DNA of 64,000 nucleotides from CAYOMP01 sp964405075 (GCA_964405075.1 CAYOMP010000001.1:1-64000); one strand, 5' to 3'. Positions 35,847 through 47,705 are shown, counted from the stretch's first letter. Numbers and translations: made by a program. Notes: generated by a model not told the origin, from the sequence alone.

Positions 35847-36332
35847 TTAACTGTTGGCATCATATATAATTCCACAACCGATTCTAATACCTGAGTTTCC
35901 GGCAGGCTGGCTCATAAAATCATCTGGCATTGCATGAATAATAACAGATTTTCCAAGGATTTCATTTATTGTGAATCGTTTATCATAAAATGAAAGCCAT
36001 GCATACCCCTGATTGCCAAGGAGAGGAATCAAATCACCTGAATGCATTGGGTGAGGCTGATTTGAAGGATTATAATGTGCACCTGCGGATTCAAACCTAT
36101 CGGAACAGGTTCCTTGTTCATGGATATGCATTCCATAATAGTTGGTAGAGCCTGGAGTTGAAATATTTGGGAGATTGAATACTTCTGCTTCTACCAGAAC
36201 TCCCATGTAAGGAGTTTGATAGAATTTAACCAGTCCGCTTAAATCTGGTGCAGATTTATTCCCTGTTACCCAAGCAACGGCCTGTGGATTATCATTTGCA
36301 AGTAATCTTATAAAAGTAGAACGTGGTGTCAT
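35847..36332 (-). CDS. sodC: Cu/Zn superoxide dismutase-like protein
   Basis: A 161-residue protein with all seven expected metal ligands: two histidines in YGMHIHEQGTC, one in AGAHYNP, two plus the aspartate in QPHPMHSGDL, and one in VIIHAMPDD. The C-terminal GNSGIRIGCGII also matches the family. It would dismutate superoxide. Unlike most bacterial SodC it has no signal peptide or lipobox, so it is predicted cytoplasmic. No ribosome site is visible before the ATG. It is the last gene of a minus-strand run after GH51 and GH43. Confidence 0.85.
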   Translation of the reverse strand: MTPRSTFIRLLANDNPQAVAWVTGNKSAPDLSGLVKFYQTPYMGVLVEAEVFNLPNISTPGSTNYYGMHIHEQGTCSDRFESAGAHYNPSNQPHPMHSGDLIPLLGNQGYAWLSFYDKRFTINEILGKSVIIHAMPDDFMSQPAGNSGIRIGCGIIYDANS

Positions 36333-36399
36333 AAATTTATAAAACCCTTTTTTTATTAATATATGCGTTGGTAGTTATAAGGACACTAATTAACTTATT

Positions 36400-37359
36400 T
36401 TATGAAAGTTCAAATTTGAACACAGGTCGTTCATTTTCCCATTTAACCTTCATGAGCATAGCATGGCGATTAGGATTATATAAAGGATCGCCAATAATTT
36501 CGGTTTCATTTCGGGCATGGAATACTAAAATATCATTCCCCTCTTCATCTGTAGTAAATGAATTATGCCCAGGCCCATATATTCCTTTTGAATCATCACT
36601 TTTAAGCACAGGATAGCGTTCTTTTATCCAAATACGCGGATCAAGCAAATCAGCATTTTCATCTGCTGTAAGCATTCCCATACAGTAATTTACACCTGTA
36701 TCGCTGGCAGAGTATGTAAGGAATATTTTGCCGTTTCGCTTTATTACGGCAGGTCCCTCATTTACCCAGAATCCACGACGTTCCCAATCGTAATCGGGAG
36801 TGGTAAGAAGTACCTGTGGGGTTTCTAATTTGTTGGCAGTCAGCATTCTTGCAATGTACAGATTTGATATTTGTCTGCCAACGCCTGTTTTTTCAGCCCA
36901 TACATAGTAATAAGAGCCTTTGTTTTCAAATATTGTGGCGTCAAGAGAAAAGGACTCAAATGAAAATGGGTCATTATCGGATCTTTGCATTTTGCCAAGC
37001 TCCGTCCATTGGTCTGTTAAAGGATTGTCACCTTGGCATTCCAGCACATAAGGTCTTATTTTCCATATATCATCCTTTTCGCCTGCGGCAAAGTAAATGT
37101 ACCATTTGCCAAACAGATAGTGAAGTTCAGGAGCCCATATGTGTTTACTCATAGGACCTGATTCGTGTTTATGCCATACAGTAACTTCATCGGCGGCAGC
37201 AAGTTCTGCCAGTGTATTTGATTTTCGAAGAATAATGCGGTCGTATTCAGGGACGCTTGCAGTAAAATAATAGCTTCCCTGACAATCCTTATATACATAA
37301 GGGTCAGCTCTTTGAGAAATCCATACTTTGTTATATTTTAATTCTTTATTTTTGTTCAT
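36400..37359 (-). CDS. GH43 arabinofuranosidase/xylosidase family protein
   Basis: A 319-residue five-bladed beta-propeller enzyme without signal peptide. The three acidic residues are seen in ISQRADPYVYKD (base), SFSLDATIFENKG (pKa modulator) and WVNEGPAVIKR (acid); GPGHNSFTTDEEGND supplies the conserved histidine. It would remove arabinose or xylose from short oligosaccharides in the cytoplasm. GGAGG precedes the ATG. It begins 36 bases after the GH51 stop on the same strand, so both belong to one arabinan operon. Confidence 0.9.
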   Translation of the reverse strand: MNKNKELKYNKVWISQRADPYVYKDCQGSYYFTASVPEYDRIILRKSNTLAELAAADEVTVWHKHESGPMSKHIWAPELHYLFGKWYIYFAAGEKDDIWKIRPYVLECQGDNPLTDQWTELGKMQRSDNDPFSFESFSLDATIFENKGSYYYVWAEKTGVGRQISNLYIARMLTANKLETPQVLLTTPDYDWERRGFWVNEGPAVIKRNGKIFLTYSASDTGVNYCMGMLTADENADLLDPRIWIKERYPVLKSDDSKGIYGPGHNSFTTDEEGNDILVFHARNETEIIGDPLYNPNRHAMLMKVKWENERPVFKFELS

Positions 37360-37395
37360 ATATCCTCCATTCTGCCTGTGTTTTTAAGATAAGTA

Positions 37396-38901
37396 TCAGG
37401 CTTTTACTTCCATATGAATTACCGCACATGGAGGCATTGTAATATGGATACAGCCTTTTTCATCAACGGTATAAGAAGTAAATTCTTCTTCTTTTACTTT
37501 ATAAGGTTCTTTAAATGTGTTGTGGGCATTCATCTGTCCTTTTAAAATGCCTGCATTGATTTCTTCAGCTTTTTTCTCGGAAAATAGAATAACAATATTT
37601 TTAATTTCACTTAATGATAAGTTTCCAAGAGTAATATGAATATTTCCATTTGAATCCATTGAAACTGATTCACTTATATCGGAAACCTTGTATTCCTTTG
37701 TACCTATTTCCTTTGTTTCCATATAGCTTTCCAAAAGTTCGGCATTTTGGTGGTGCTTATACATACGGAATATGTAGTAGGTAGGAGTTAAAATCATTTT
37801 TTCTCCTTCAGTGAGAATAACTGACTGTAGTACATTAATCATTTGAGCTATGTTTGCCATTTTCACGCGGTCACAGTGTTTGTTGAAAATATTAAGGGAT
37901 ACACATGCAACTAAAGCATCACGCATAGTATTTTGCTGATATAAAAATCCCGGATTGGTTCCAGGTTCAACATCAAACCAGCAGCCCCATTCATCAACAA
38001 TCATGCCGATTTTCTTATCAGGGTCAAATTTATCCATGATTTCGCCATGCTTTTTAATAAGCTCTTCAATAAAGAAGGCTTTGTACATTGTCTGATACCA
38101 TTCTTCTTCGCTAAACTGTGTTGCACTTCCTTTGTTATCCCAGCCGCCCGGGTGAACGTAATAGTGGAGGGATAAGCCGTCCATAAAGCCGTGCAGATGT
38201 TTAGGAGAGTGGTCATGGGTAACGGAAAGCACCTGATTAGTCCAATGATAATCATCTACATTTGCGCCACCGCATATTTTGAAAATCGGAGCCTCGGTGT
38301 TGTAGTTTCTGACATAAGTCTGGTAGCGTCTGTAGAGATTAGCGTAATATTCAGGAGTCATATTTCCGCCACAACCCCAGTTTTCATTTCCTACACCGAA
38401 GTAGTCAAGTCTCCAAGGCTTTTCTCTGCCGTTTTTCTTTCTAAGGTCTGCCATAGGAGAAACTCCGTCAAATGTTATGTACTCAACCCATTCAGACATT
38501 TCCTGCACAGTACCGCTTCCTACATTTCCATTAACATATGTTTTACAGCCAAGCTGTTCGCAAAGCTCAAAAAATTCATGTGTTCCAAAACTGTTGTCCT
38601 CAACTACACCTCCCCAGTGTGTGTTTATCATTTTCTTTCTTGTTTCCTTAGGTCCTATTCCATCTTTCCAATGGTATTCATCAGCAAAACAGCCTCCAGG
38701 CCATCTTAAAACGGGAATATGCAGTTCCTTTAATGCGTTTACTACATCTGTACGCATTCCATTTATGTTTGGAATATCGGAATCCTCCCCAACATAAAGC
38801 CCCCCGTAAATGCATCTTCCCAAATGCTCTGCAAAGTGTCCATAGAGTTCTTCGTTAATTATGCCAAGCTTTTTGTTTTCGTTAATAACTAATTTAGACA
38901 T
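37396..38901 (-). CDS. GH51 alpha-L-arabinofuranosidase (copy 1)
   Basis: About 501 residues, cytoplasmic. GH51 features: [19 protein letters not shown] at the N-terminus, [14 protein letters not shown], acid/base Glu173 in GVGNENWG and nucleophile Glu304 in [17 protein letters not shown] sits six bases before the ATG at 38901; the ATG at 38907 directly abuts that site and is unlikely. It leads the operon with GH43 and the SOD-like gene. It releases arabinose from arabinan or arabinoxylan oligosaccharides. The second GH51 is divergent and only distantly similar. Confidence 0.93.
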   Translation of the reverse strand: MSKLVINENKKLGIINEELYGHFAEHLGRCIYGGLYVGEDSDIPNINGMRTDVVNALKELHIPVLRWPGGCFADEYHWKDGIGPKETRKKMINTHWGGVVEDNSFGTHEFFELCEQLGCKTYVNGNVGSGTVQEMSEWVEYITFDGVSPMADLRKKNGREKPWRLDYFGVGNENWGCGGNMTPEYYANLYRRYQTYVRNYNTEAPIFKICGGANVDDYHWTNQVLSVTHDHSPKHLHGFMDGLSLHYYVHPGGWDNKGSATQFSEEEWYQTMYKAFFIEELIKKHGEIMDKFDPDKKIGMIVDEWGCWFDVEPGTNPGFLYQQNTMRDALVACVSLNIFNKHCDRVKMANIAQMINVLQSVILTEGEKMILTPTYYIFRMYKHHQNAELLESYMETKEIGTKEYKVSDISESVSMDSNGNIHITLGNLSLSEIKNIVILFSEKKAEEINAGILKGQMNAHNTFKEPYKVKEEEFTSYTVDEKGCIHITMPPCAVIHMEVKA

Positions 38902-39069
38902 ACGCATCTCCTTTTATGAAAATAATTTAATAATTTGTAAATTAATTTAGCTTTGGTTAAATTTTAACATTATAAACACATCATTTGCAAGTGATTAAAA
39001 TTAAAAAAGCAAAATTAATTCATAAAAATTATAAAAACTAAAATATTTTAACAAATTACTAAAATACTA

Positions 39070-39098
39070 TTGACAAGTAAAATATGGTATTGTACATT
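39070..39098 (+). promoter_or_regulatory. SigA-like promoter upstream of the second GH51
   Basis: TTGACA (39070-39075), 17-base spacer, TACATT (39093-39098). It would transcribe the GH127-like remnant and the GH51 copy 2 that follows. Confidence 0.5.
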
Positions 39099-39108
39099 AA
39101 TCGCGTAA

Positions 39109-41010
<1,902 letters not shown>

Positions 41011-41037
41011 TAAAAAGTAAATATGTAGATTTAGTGA

Positions 41038-41085
41038 TTAACAATCCCCTGTGACGGTTTGTAACGTCTGACAGGGGATTGTTAA
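41038..41085 (+). terminator. Terminator-like hairpin, copy 1 of a related pair
   Basis: TTAACAATCCCCTGT pairs perfectly with ACAGGGGATTGTTAA; the loop itself contains GACG and CGTC. A TTTTTT run comes 10 bases later. The core resembles the hairpin at 44222-44255. Confidence 0.75.
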
Positions 41086-41214
41086 TATTTAACGTTTTTT
41101 TAAGATTTTATGTATAATATATATGATATAATTTTATGGCAATAATTGCTTATCAATAAGAAAAAATATGGGAAGGTACAATGCATTTGGGAAGATGTAT
41201 TAAGGTAGAGGACA

Positions 41215-43194
41215 ATGAATAAGAAAAAAACATCTATTAAAATGAAACTCATAGGAATAATTACACCTGTGATAATTGTAGCAGTTACATTATTGATAAT
41301 AATAGCCTATGGTGTTTCAAAAAATATAATTGAAGAGAATTCAAAGAGTTTATTGAATTCATCTATTAATAATCAGAGTACTCAAATTGAAAACTGGCTT
41401 GAGGAAAATCTGGCTTCATTTGAAACAGTTAAAAGATATATGGAGGGAACAAGTCTTTCAAAGGAAGAACTAAATCATATGCTGGAACAGTATTATGACT
41501 ATGATTCTGACTTTCCTGAGGGACTTTACATAGGAACGGAAAAAGGAGATTTGATAAAAGCACAGGAGTCACAAAAGGCTTCACAGGATTTATTAAATTC
41601 ATCGTGGTATACACAGGGTCTTACAAGAGTAAATATGGCGTTTGGTACTGCATATACAAATGAAAATGGTGAAAATATTATAAGTGCTTCGGGAATTATT
41701 AATGACAAAAGTGGGGAACTGAGTGTGTTGTCGGCAGATGTTCCGTTAGATCATGTAAGCGTTATTGTAAACTCAATGGTTGAAATGAAAGGTGCACAGG
41801 CATTCCTTGTAGATACAACGGATTATACTATTTTGGCACATCGTGACAGTGAAAGAATATCTGCAACAATGTCAGAGGAAGATGATGATAAGTTCATGGC
41901 AGATATTGCCTCAAGAATAAAAGCGAATGATATGAGTACTGTCGAGATTGACGACAATCTTGTTGCCTTTGAGAAGGTTTCAGGTACGGAATGGGTATTG
42001 GTTTCATTTGTGCCTAATGCTGTAATTTTTGCGGATTTATATAATCTTAGAACAATAATGATTATTATTGCAGTAGTTTCGTTGATAGTATTAGTACTTC
42101 TTATAGAGAGAGTTGTGCATATTGTAATAAAACCTGTTAAGGGAATAACAGATGATATTAAACGTATGGCTGAGGGTGATTTTACAATTGAGATTGCCAC
42201 AAAGGGAAATGATGAAATTGCCGTAATGGGTGAAAGCGTAAAGAATTTTATAGAATCCATGCGTGATATGATTGCAAGCCTTAAAACAGTATCTACTAAA
42301 ATGGGAGAACAGGCAGAGGGAAGCATTACAGTTTCTAAAGAGTTGTATGATTCGTCAGTAGTTCAGTCAGACTCAATGAAAGAGCTTAATATTACTGTAG
42401 ATCAGTTGTCTTCATCGGTTAACGAGATAGCTGAAAGTGCTACAACGTTGGCAATGCTGGTTTCAGATACAAAGCAAGACGGCGACAAGGTTAATGATAA
42501 GATGAAAGAAACTGTGGATCTTTCAGAAAAAGGCAAGCAGGATATGCAGCAGGTTGGAGAGGCAATGAGCAATATTGGCAATTCAATCAGCAAGCTTGAG
42601 GTTGTAGTGAATAAGGTAGGAACTGCCTCAGAGGAAATCACAAATATCGTATCATTAATTGGAAATATTGCAGAGGAAACAAATCTTTTAGCATTAAATG
42701 CTTCTATTGAGGCGGCAAGAGCAGGAGAGGCAGGAAGAGGATTTGCGGTAGTTGCCGCTGAAATAGGAAAGCTGGCAAGTACAAGTGCGGAAGCAGTGCT
42801 TAATATTCAGAAACTCATTGATGAAGTTATAGTGCTCGTGGGAGATACAGTAAAACAAACAGAGGAAAGTGCGGCAAACATTAAGGAAAACGGTGAAATG
42901 ATTCAAGAAGCCATTGATACGTTCGGAATTATCTTTAAAAACATAGAAGTTACTAACGAATTAATCAAGGAAATGCTGGATAAGGTAGATCAGGTAGATG
43001 CTGTTGCAACAAATGCAGCTGCTATTTCAGAGGAGCAGGCGGCAAGTACAGATGAAATTATGGCAACGGCAGAAAATATGGTGGTTCAGTCTAACAACAT
43101 TATGAAGAACAGCGAGAGTGTTGCAAGTGATGCTGATGACTTGGCAAAAACTTCAGAAGAACTTGAACAGCAGATTAGTATTTTTAGAATATAG
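41215..43194 (+). CDS. Methyl-accepting chemotaxis protein with extracellular dCache-like sensor
   Basis: A 659-residue chemoreceptor: membrane segment about 12-32, extracellular sensor of about 245 residues (dCache-like, with NSSWYTQGL and [10 protein letters not shown]), second membrane segment about 278-300, HAMP domain ([20 protein letters not shown]), and the cytoplasmic signalling hairpin whose tip reads [20 protein letters not shown]. It would signal to CheA/CheW, which are not in this window. A sugar-binding lipoprotein starts 15 bases downstream, suggesting the receptor senses a ligand delivered by it. Confidence 0.93.
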   Translation: MNKKKTSIKMKLIGIITPVIIVAVTLLIIIAYGVSKNIIEENSKSLLNSSINNQSTQIENWLEENLASFETVKRYMEGTSLSKEELNHMLEQYYDYDSDFPEGLYIGTEKGDLIKAQESQKASQDLLNSSWYTQGLTRVNMAFGTAYTNENGENIISASGIINDKSGELSVLSADVPLDHVSVIVNSMVEMKGAQAFLVDTTDYTILAHRDSERISATMSEEDDDKFMADIASRIKANDMSTVEIDDNLVAFEKVSGTEWVLVSFVPNAVIFADLYNLRTIMIIIAVVSLIVLVLLIERVVHIVIKPVKGITDDIKRMAEGDFTIEIATKGNDEIAVMGESVKNFIESMRDMIASLKTVSTKMGEQAEGSITVSKELYDSSVVQSDSMKELNITVDQLSSSVNEIAESATTLAMLVSDTKQDGDKVNDKMKETVDLSEKGKQDMQQVGEAMSNIGNSISKLEVVVNKVGTASEEITNIVSLIGNIAEETNLLALNASIEAARAGEAGRGFAVVAAEIGKLASTSAEAVLNIQKLIDEVIVLVGDTVKQTEESAANIKENGEMIQEAIDTFGIIFKNIEVTNELIKEMLDKVDQVDAVATNAAAISEEQAASTDEIMATAENMVVQSNNIMKNSESVASDADDLAKTSEELEQQISIFRI

Positions 43195-43209
43195 GCGGAG
43201 GGAATCAGC

Positions 43210-44217
43210 ATGAAAAGTAATTTTATTAAAAAAGTAATTAATATATTTGTGACAGCTGTTTTAATGGGCTGTATGTTGACAGGCTGTGGAGAAAGCCAAA
43301 ATACCGCTTCAAACTCAGGCGGTTCATCGGTAAAGGTATATATGAATCTTGCAACAAGTACAGATACATTTAGAAACACTATAGTGGAGGCTGCAAAAAG
43401 TACTGCAGCCCAAGCGGGAGTTGAACTTACGGTGGAAGCTGCAGAAGGCTCTGTAGATGCCCAGTCGGCACAGATAAAGCAGGCGGTTTCCTCAGGTTAT
43501 GATGTTATTATATGTAATCCTGTAGATCCTGCTACTGCATTACAGCTTGAAGTTGCGGCAGGAGAGCTTCCGATTGTATTTTTCAACAGCTGTCCTGATG
43601 AAAATGCCTTAGAGGCGGGAAAATACGTTTATGTAGGTTCTGATGAAAAAGTTGCAGGTGAATATCAGACAGAAAAAGCATTGGAAATGCTTAGTAGTAA
43701 GGATGAAATAAATGTAGCATTATTTATGGGTGAGAAAGGACACTCTGCTACAGTAGGAAGAACAGATGCAGTTAAACATGCACTAAAGGTCAGCGGAAAG
43801 AAAATCAATTATGTATTTTGTGACTACGCAAATTGGGACACTGATATTGCAGCAGAAATGTACAAACTGTTTTTAAAGACTGGAAAGACGGCAGATTGTG
43901 TTATATGTAACAATGACTCTATGGCATTAGGCGTAATCAAGGCATGCAAGGAGGAGGGCATAGATTTGTCAACTCTTCCGATTTTAGGTGTAGATGCCAC
44001 TACAGAGGGATGTCTGGCAATAAAAAATGGAGAAATGAGCTTTACAGTTTATCAGTCAGCAAGTGGACAGGGAAAAGCAGTTATTGATGCGGCAAAAGCA
44101 TTAGCTGCAGGACAAGGTCTGGATAATGTTGAGTATGTTTCGGATGATAAAATATATGTATGGGTTCCGTTTGAAAAGGTTGATTCATCTAATGTAGATA
44201 ATTATATGTCAAAATAA
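43210..44217 (+). CDS. RbsB-like sugar-binding lipoprotein
   Basis: A 335-residue lipoprotein: signal with lipobox LTGCG (Cys about 23), a serine-rich linker, then a two-lobed periplasmic-binding-protein type 1 fold (VKVYMNLATSTDTFRNTIV, YDVIICNPVDPATALQ, VICNNDSMALGVIKAC). Family members bind ribose, galactose or other monosaccharides for ABC import. No permease or ATPase gene accompanies it. Its pairing with the chemoreceptor points to a role in sugar chemotaxis, as RbsB and MglB have with Trg in enteric bacteria (inference). Confidence 0.9.
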   Translation: MKSNFIKKVINIFVTAVLMGCMLTGCGESQNTASNSGGSSVKVYMNLATSTDTFRNTIVEAAKSTAAQAGVELTVEAAEGSVDAQSAQIKQAVSSGYDVIICNPVDPATALQLEVAAGELPIVFFNSCPDENALEAGKYVYVGSDEKVAGEYQTEKALEMLSSKDEINVALFMGEKGHSATVGRTDAVKHALKVSGKKINYVFCDYANWDTDIAAEMYKLFLKTGKTADCVICNNDSMALGVIKACKEEGIDLSTLPILGVDATTEGCLAIKNGEMSFTVYQSASGQGKAVIDAAKALAAGQGLDNVEYVSDDKIYVWVPFEKVDSSNVDNYMSK

Positions 44218-44221
44218 TATA

Positions 44222-44255
44222 AATCCCCTGTGACGATATAACGTCACAGGGGATT
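44222..44255 (+). terminator. Terminator-like hairpin, copy 2 of the pair
   Basis: AATCCCCTGTGACG (44222-44235) pairs perfectly with CGTCACAGGGGATT (44242-44255). The core matches the hairpin at 41038-41085. Confidence 0.75.
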
Positions 44256-44292
44256 ATTATATATGATTATTGTATTATGAACTTCAGGGTAT

Positions 44293-45237
44293 TTATTCAC
44301 TTTGTGCGGACGAGGTTTGCCCTGAAATAGGACTATAGTGAATGCGTACTGAAATGTCTTGATTGTAATTTCCAAAATTCTTCCCAAATATAGTAAGACC
44401 GCCTACATGCTCTGCGTCTTCTTCTACTTCAAGCTTGAGCTTTATTGAGCTTCTGTAGTCAAAGTTAAACTCATCAATCGTTACGTCAGATACCTGTAAT
44501 CCGTCAATAAAAGTTCCCTTTTGATTGATAACCAAAATTTTTAAAAGTCCATACTGATTCCAATTAGGGTGCCACCAGTCAGGAGTAAATATTCCCTTAA
44601 CATTTCCAAAGTCGCCGGGGCTGGTCCAAAGGGCTATTTTTCTGTCATTTATCAAAAATGAAATATCAGAAGGCCATACGTCGTTAACTCCCGGAGCTTC
44701 TGAACTGATTTCCAAAGAAAATGTTATCTGGTCAATCTTTTGTCCAAAAGGAATAAAATTTGGAATGATATATTCTACATAACCTCTGGTAAACCAGAGA
44801 ATATCGGCATTATACCTGTCAGGGTGGGCAAAGTAACGTGTATCATCTACCTCTCCTATAAGGGTAGAGTTTGATGCAAGACCGCAGGTAGGATATACGT
44901 TGTAATCTGAAAAATGACCAACTTTAAGGTCAGTCTGATATACATTTGTAAAATCCTCCTGTGTATCCATTTCGATGAGAATTTTATCAAGATGTACGGA
45001 GCATTTCTTCTGATTGCCGTGGCCTGCAACTTCATTGGATATGGTAACTAAACCGCAATCCTCAAGCTTTTTGATATGAGCAGTCAGGGCACCATTGGTA
45101 ATATTAAGTTTGCCTGCCAGCTCGTTCATATTCATTCCGTGATTTTCTAATAGAATTTTTATAATTTCTATCCTGACTTCAGAGCCTAATGCTTTGAAAA
45201 TATCAAGCCCTTCATCTAATGATTTTATATGAAGCAT
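44293..45237 (-). CDS. ArsR-like regulator with a large C-terminal domain
   Basis: A 314-residue protein. The first 85 residues form an ArsR-type winged helix (FKALGSEVRIEIIKILLEN, NMNELAGKLNITNGALTAHI). The remaining 220 residues are beta-rich with many aromatics (DPDWWHPNWN-like and DILWFTRGYVEYIIP segments) and resemble no metal-sensing ArsR protein; a carbohydrate-binding or effector domain is likely. No metal-binding cysteine cluster is seen. Its place beside the chemoreceptor, sugar-binding protein and arabinofuranosidases suggests sugar-responsive control of that locus. Confidence 0.8.
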   Translation of the reverse strand: MLHIKSLDEGLDIFKALGSEVRIEIIKILLENHGMNMNELAGKLNITNGALTAHIKKLEDCGLVTISNEVAGHGNQKKCSVHLDKILIEMDTQEDFTNVYQTDLKVGHFSDYNVYPTCGLASNSTLIGEVDDTRYFAHPDRYNADILWFTRGYVEYIIPNFIPFGQKIDQITFSLEISSEAPGVNDVWPSDISFLINDRKIALWTSPGDFGNVKGIFTPDWWHPNWNQYGLLKILVINQKGTFIDGLQVSDVTIDEFNFDYRSSIKLKLEVEEDAEHVGGLTIFGKNFGNYNQDISVRIHYSPISGQTSSAQSE

Positions 45238-45349
45238 ATGAATCTCCTGTATTCGAAATTTATTTTAGATAATGTTAAAATAATATATATTTGATTATAT
45301 CAGTTTGTGGGGATTAGTCAATATTTAACGCTTTTTTCCAACTTAGAAA

Positions 45350-45901
45350 CTATATATCCACTGACTGAAAACCCTCATGTAAAATATCAATAAATATATT
45401 ATAATCTGTAGCCATATCTTCTTCAATCCATTTCAACAGTAGACTATGCATTCCACCTAGGCTGTAAGCAAACAGGTAAGATAAATTGTCTGCAAAGTAT
45501 GAAGCGGTTTCTTTAGAACGAACCATCTCAAATACTTTTAAGGAATAGTTATAAGATACTTTATTAACAAGGTATAGTAAGTTATGTTTCTTTAACAATA
45601 AGAGCAAATCCTTTTCACCTTCCCAGAAGGAAAATAAGCATTTAACCATATCCCAATAATGCTGAATTTGCTGCTTTTCAATCATTGAGATGAAGAGAGT
45701 GGATTTTTCTCCAAGAAGATATTCTATAACAGACTCTTTATCAGAAAACAAGCGGTAGAAGGTTTTCCTTGAAAGGTCAGCTTCTCCGGCAATCTGTGTA
45801 ATGGTAATTTCTTTAAAAGTATACGTATTCATTAGAGTCAGTAAAGCTTTTGCAATACTTTGCTTAGATTGTTCTGCTATTTTCCAGTTTGTAGTATTCA
45901 T
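45350..45901 (-). CDS. TetR/AcrR family regulator
   Basis: A 183-residue regulator: the N-terminal helix-turn-helix (FKEITITQIAGEADLSRKTFYRLFSDK, residues about 29-55) is typical of TetR; the helical C-terminus would bind a ligand. It is divergent from an unknown 125-residue protein and a short-chain dehydrogenase, its probable targets. The intervening 280 bases contain two copies of GGGGTTACAA. Confidence 0.88.
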   Translation of the reverse strand: MNTTNWKIAEQSKQSIAKALLTLMNTYTFKEITITQIAGEADLSRKTFYRLFSDKESVIEYLLGEKSTLFISMIEKQQIQHYWDMVKCLFSFWEGEKDLLLLLKKHNLLYLVNKVSYNYSLKVFEMVRSKETASYFADNLSYLFAYSLGGMHSLLLKWIEEDMATDYNIFIDILHEGFQSVDI

Positions 45902-45956
45902 AAATTATTTAACACGTAATTTGAAAATCTGGTGTTTTTCCTTTCTAAAAATTGAA

Positions 45957-46047
45957 GGGGTTACAAAGGAGCCAATGTGTAACACAATAGCTGGAAGTAT
46001 TGAATTATCACTTTGGTTAGTATACATTATTTTTATAGGGGTTACAA
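45957..46047. promoter_or_regulatory. Repeated GGGGTTACAA elements between divergent genes
   Basis: GGGGTTACAA occurs at 45957-45966 and 46038-46047, 81 bases apart. The first is followed by TGTGTAAC, giving a GTTACA/TGTAAC inverted pair. They may bind the TetR regulator. The remaining bases to 46183 show no gene. Confidence 0.35.
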
Positions 46048-46183
46048 GTGTAGCACATTAGAAAATTAAGATATGTAGGAGTGGTAAAACAACATTAATA
46101 TGAATGATTAAGAAGCAAAGCAGCAATTAGATGAATTGAAAATAGTCTTAAACTTGTATTAGCAAGATTTGGAGGTAAATATT

Positions 46184-46561
46184 ATGAATTATGACAGGCA
46201 AATCATAGGTCAAACATTAACAGAAAAATACGGAATTGATTCAGATTTTAAGATTTTCAGATATGCTTATCGAGATGACTGGGAAGAGGCTAAGGCCAGA
46301 TTCATTGTTAGATTTAAATTAAAGAAAATGAATGTAAATGCCAATAAGTTATTTTCTAATATTCCTAAGCTGGTTCTATTTCGTTTCAAGGGTTTTAAAG
46401 CTAAATATTGGTTGTGTAATGAAAAGACCAACGAGTGTATGGGAGTATATCATTGGGCGACGTATGAGGATGCAAAACATTATTCTGAAAGCATTGCCAT
46501 GCGTTTCATGACGAAGCGTTCTGTAGCTGGAAGCGTTAATTTTGAAATTATCCAATTATGA
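46184..46561 (+). CDS. Hypothetical protein, possible ferredoxin-fold barrel
   Basis: A 125-residue protein with start chosen by GGAGG six codons after an upstream TTG. The sequence YWLCNEKTNECMGVYHWATY followed by a segment ending in the helix DAKHYSESIAMRFM resembles small YdhR- or monooxygenase-like dimeric alpha-beta barrels, but the match is weak and no catalytic residues can be named. It lies between the TetR regulator and a short-chain dehydrogenase and may act with the latter. Confidence 0.65.
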   Translation: MNYDRQIIGQTLTEKYGIDSDFKIFRYAYRDDWEEAKARFIVRFKLKKMNVNANKLFSNIPKLVLFRFKGFKAKYWLCNEKTNECMGVYHWATYEDAKHYSESIAMRFMTKRSVAGSVNFEIIQL

Positions 46562-46616
46562 GCTTTGTATTTATTTTGCCTATAAAATTCAGACACTTTG
46601 TATTTTGGGATTTTGT

Positions 46617-46629
46617 TGGTACCGTACCA
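46617..46629. promoter_or_regulatory. Palindromic operator candidate before the SDR gene
   Basis: TGGTAC, one base, GTACCA is a perfect 6+6 inverted repeat 62 bases before the dehydrogenase start. The size suits a TetR-type dimer, but the motif was not found near the TetR gene. Confidence 0.35.
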
Positions 46630-46691
46630 GAAAAAAATTGTGATATTAGTACATTTTAACTAAAGTTGTAACAGGAATTAGGAGTGAGATT

Positions 46692-47534
46692 ATGAAGAAA
46701 GAAGAAAAAGTTATTGTAATTACGGGAGCATCAACAGGGATTGGTTATGGAATCGCAACAGAACTGGCTGGCGATGGGAATAAGGTTTATGCAGGCTGTA
46801 GAAAAAAATCTGATATAGAAAGGCTATCGGCTATAACTAATATAAAAGCCATCGAATTAGATATTACAAAGATAGAGCAAATTAATGAAGCTGTGGAAAG
46901 AATAAAAAAAGAAGAGGGGCATATTGATGTATTAATAAATAATGCAGGTATTACCGGATGGGGAGCAATTATGGATAGGGATATGGAGTACATAAGAAGG
47001 GTAATGGAAGTAAACTTCTTTGGTCATGTACAAAATATTAAGATGTTCTATCCATTACTAAAGGAGTCTAAGAAAAATCCTGTTATCATTAATATTAGTT
47101 CACAAGCGGGTAATTATGCTTTACCATTTTGGGCAGCTTATCATAGTAGTAAGTGGGCTTTAGAAGCATTTTCACATTGTCTTAGAGGAGAATTACAGGC
47201 ATATGGCATTCGTGTGGCAATTATTCAGCCTGGTGCAATTAAGTCACAGGCATTTGAGAAGGATAAAGATGACTTCAGGGAATATAAATCCCAAATAGAT
47301 ACTTCAGATTTTGTAAAATATGCAATTCCATCATTAGATGCAGCATTTAACAGACCTCCTATTTCAAGGGATAAATCACCTGTGTTGATTGCCAATGCTG
47401 TACGTAAAATTATATATAATAAGAAAAATAAAGTATATTATCAGCCAGGTAAAAGATTAGTTCCGGACCTTGCAATGTCAATATTACCATATAAATTAGT
47501 GGACAAAATATATGGAAAGATAATGGGTATATAA
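46692..47534 (+). CDS. Short-chain dehydrogenase/reductase
   Basis: A 280-residue classical SDR: cofactor motif TGASTGIGYG (residues 12-21), NNAG, catalytic Ser in INISSQAGNY and YHSSKWALE supplying the Tyr-Lys pair. An aspartate/lysine pattern around CRKKSD suggests NADP preference. The C-terminal hydrophobic segment could associate with membrane. The ribosome site is GGAGTGAG. The TetR gene nearby is the likely regulator. The substrate is unknown; the family spans sugars, lipids and xenobiotics. Confidence 0.9.
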   Translation: MKKEEKVIVITGASTGIGYGIATELAGDGNKVYAGCRKKSDIERLSAITNIKAIELDITKIEQINEAVERIKKEEGHIDVLINNAGITGWGAIMDRDMEYIRRVMEVNFFGHVQNIKMFYPLLKESKKNPVIINISSQAGNYALPFWAAYHSSKWALEAFSHCLRGELQAYGIRVAIIQPGAIKSQAFEKDKDDFREYKSQIDTSDFVKYAIPSLDAAFNRPPISRDKSPVLIANAVRKIIYNKKNKVYYQPGKRLVPDLAMSILPYKLVDKIYGKIMGI

Positions 47535-47705
47535 AACCACAGATGCTACCCTGGAGAGAATTAATGATTTGTAATATGCTGTATCAATATTTAGCGTAAT
47601 AGAACATAGCAGTTAAAATGCTTCTTTGAAAATATAGTAAAAGTTGGTTTTGTAATGGATATTGTTGTGTAAATTGTATAAAATATTGGAATTGAAAGAA
47701 AAATA

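Noticed and set aside
38191..38797. Long plus-strand frames opposite GH51 copy 1
   Set aside because: They mirror the coding strand of a well-supported glycoside hydrolase and lack start signals.
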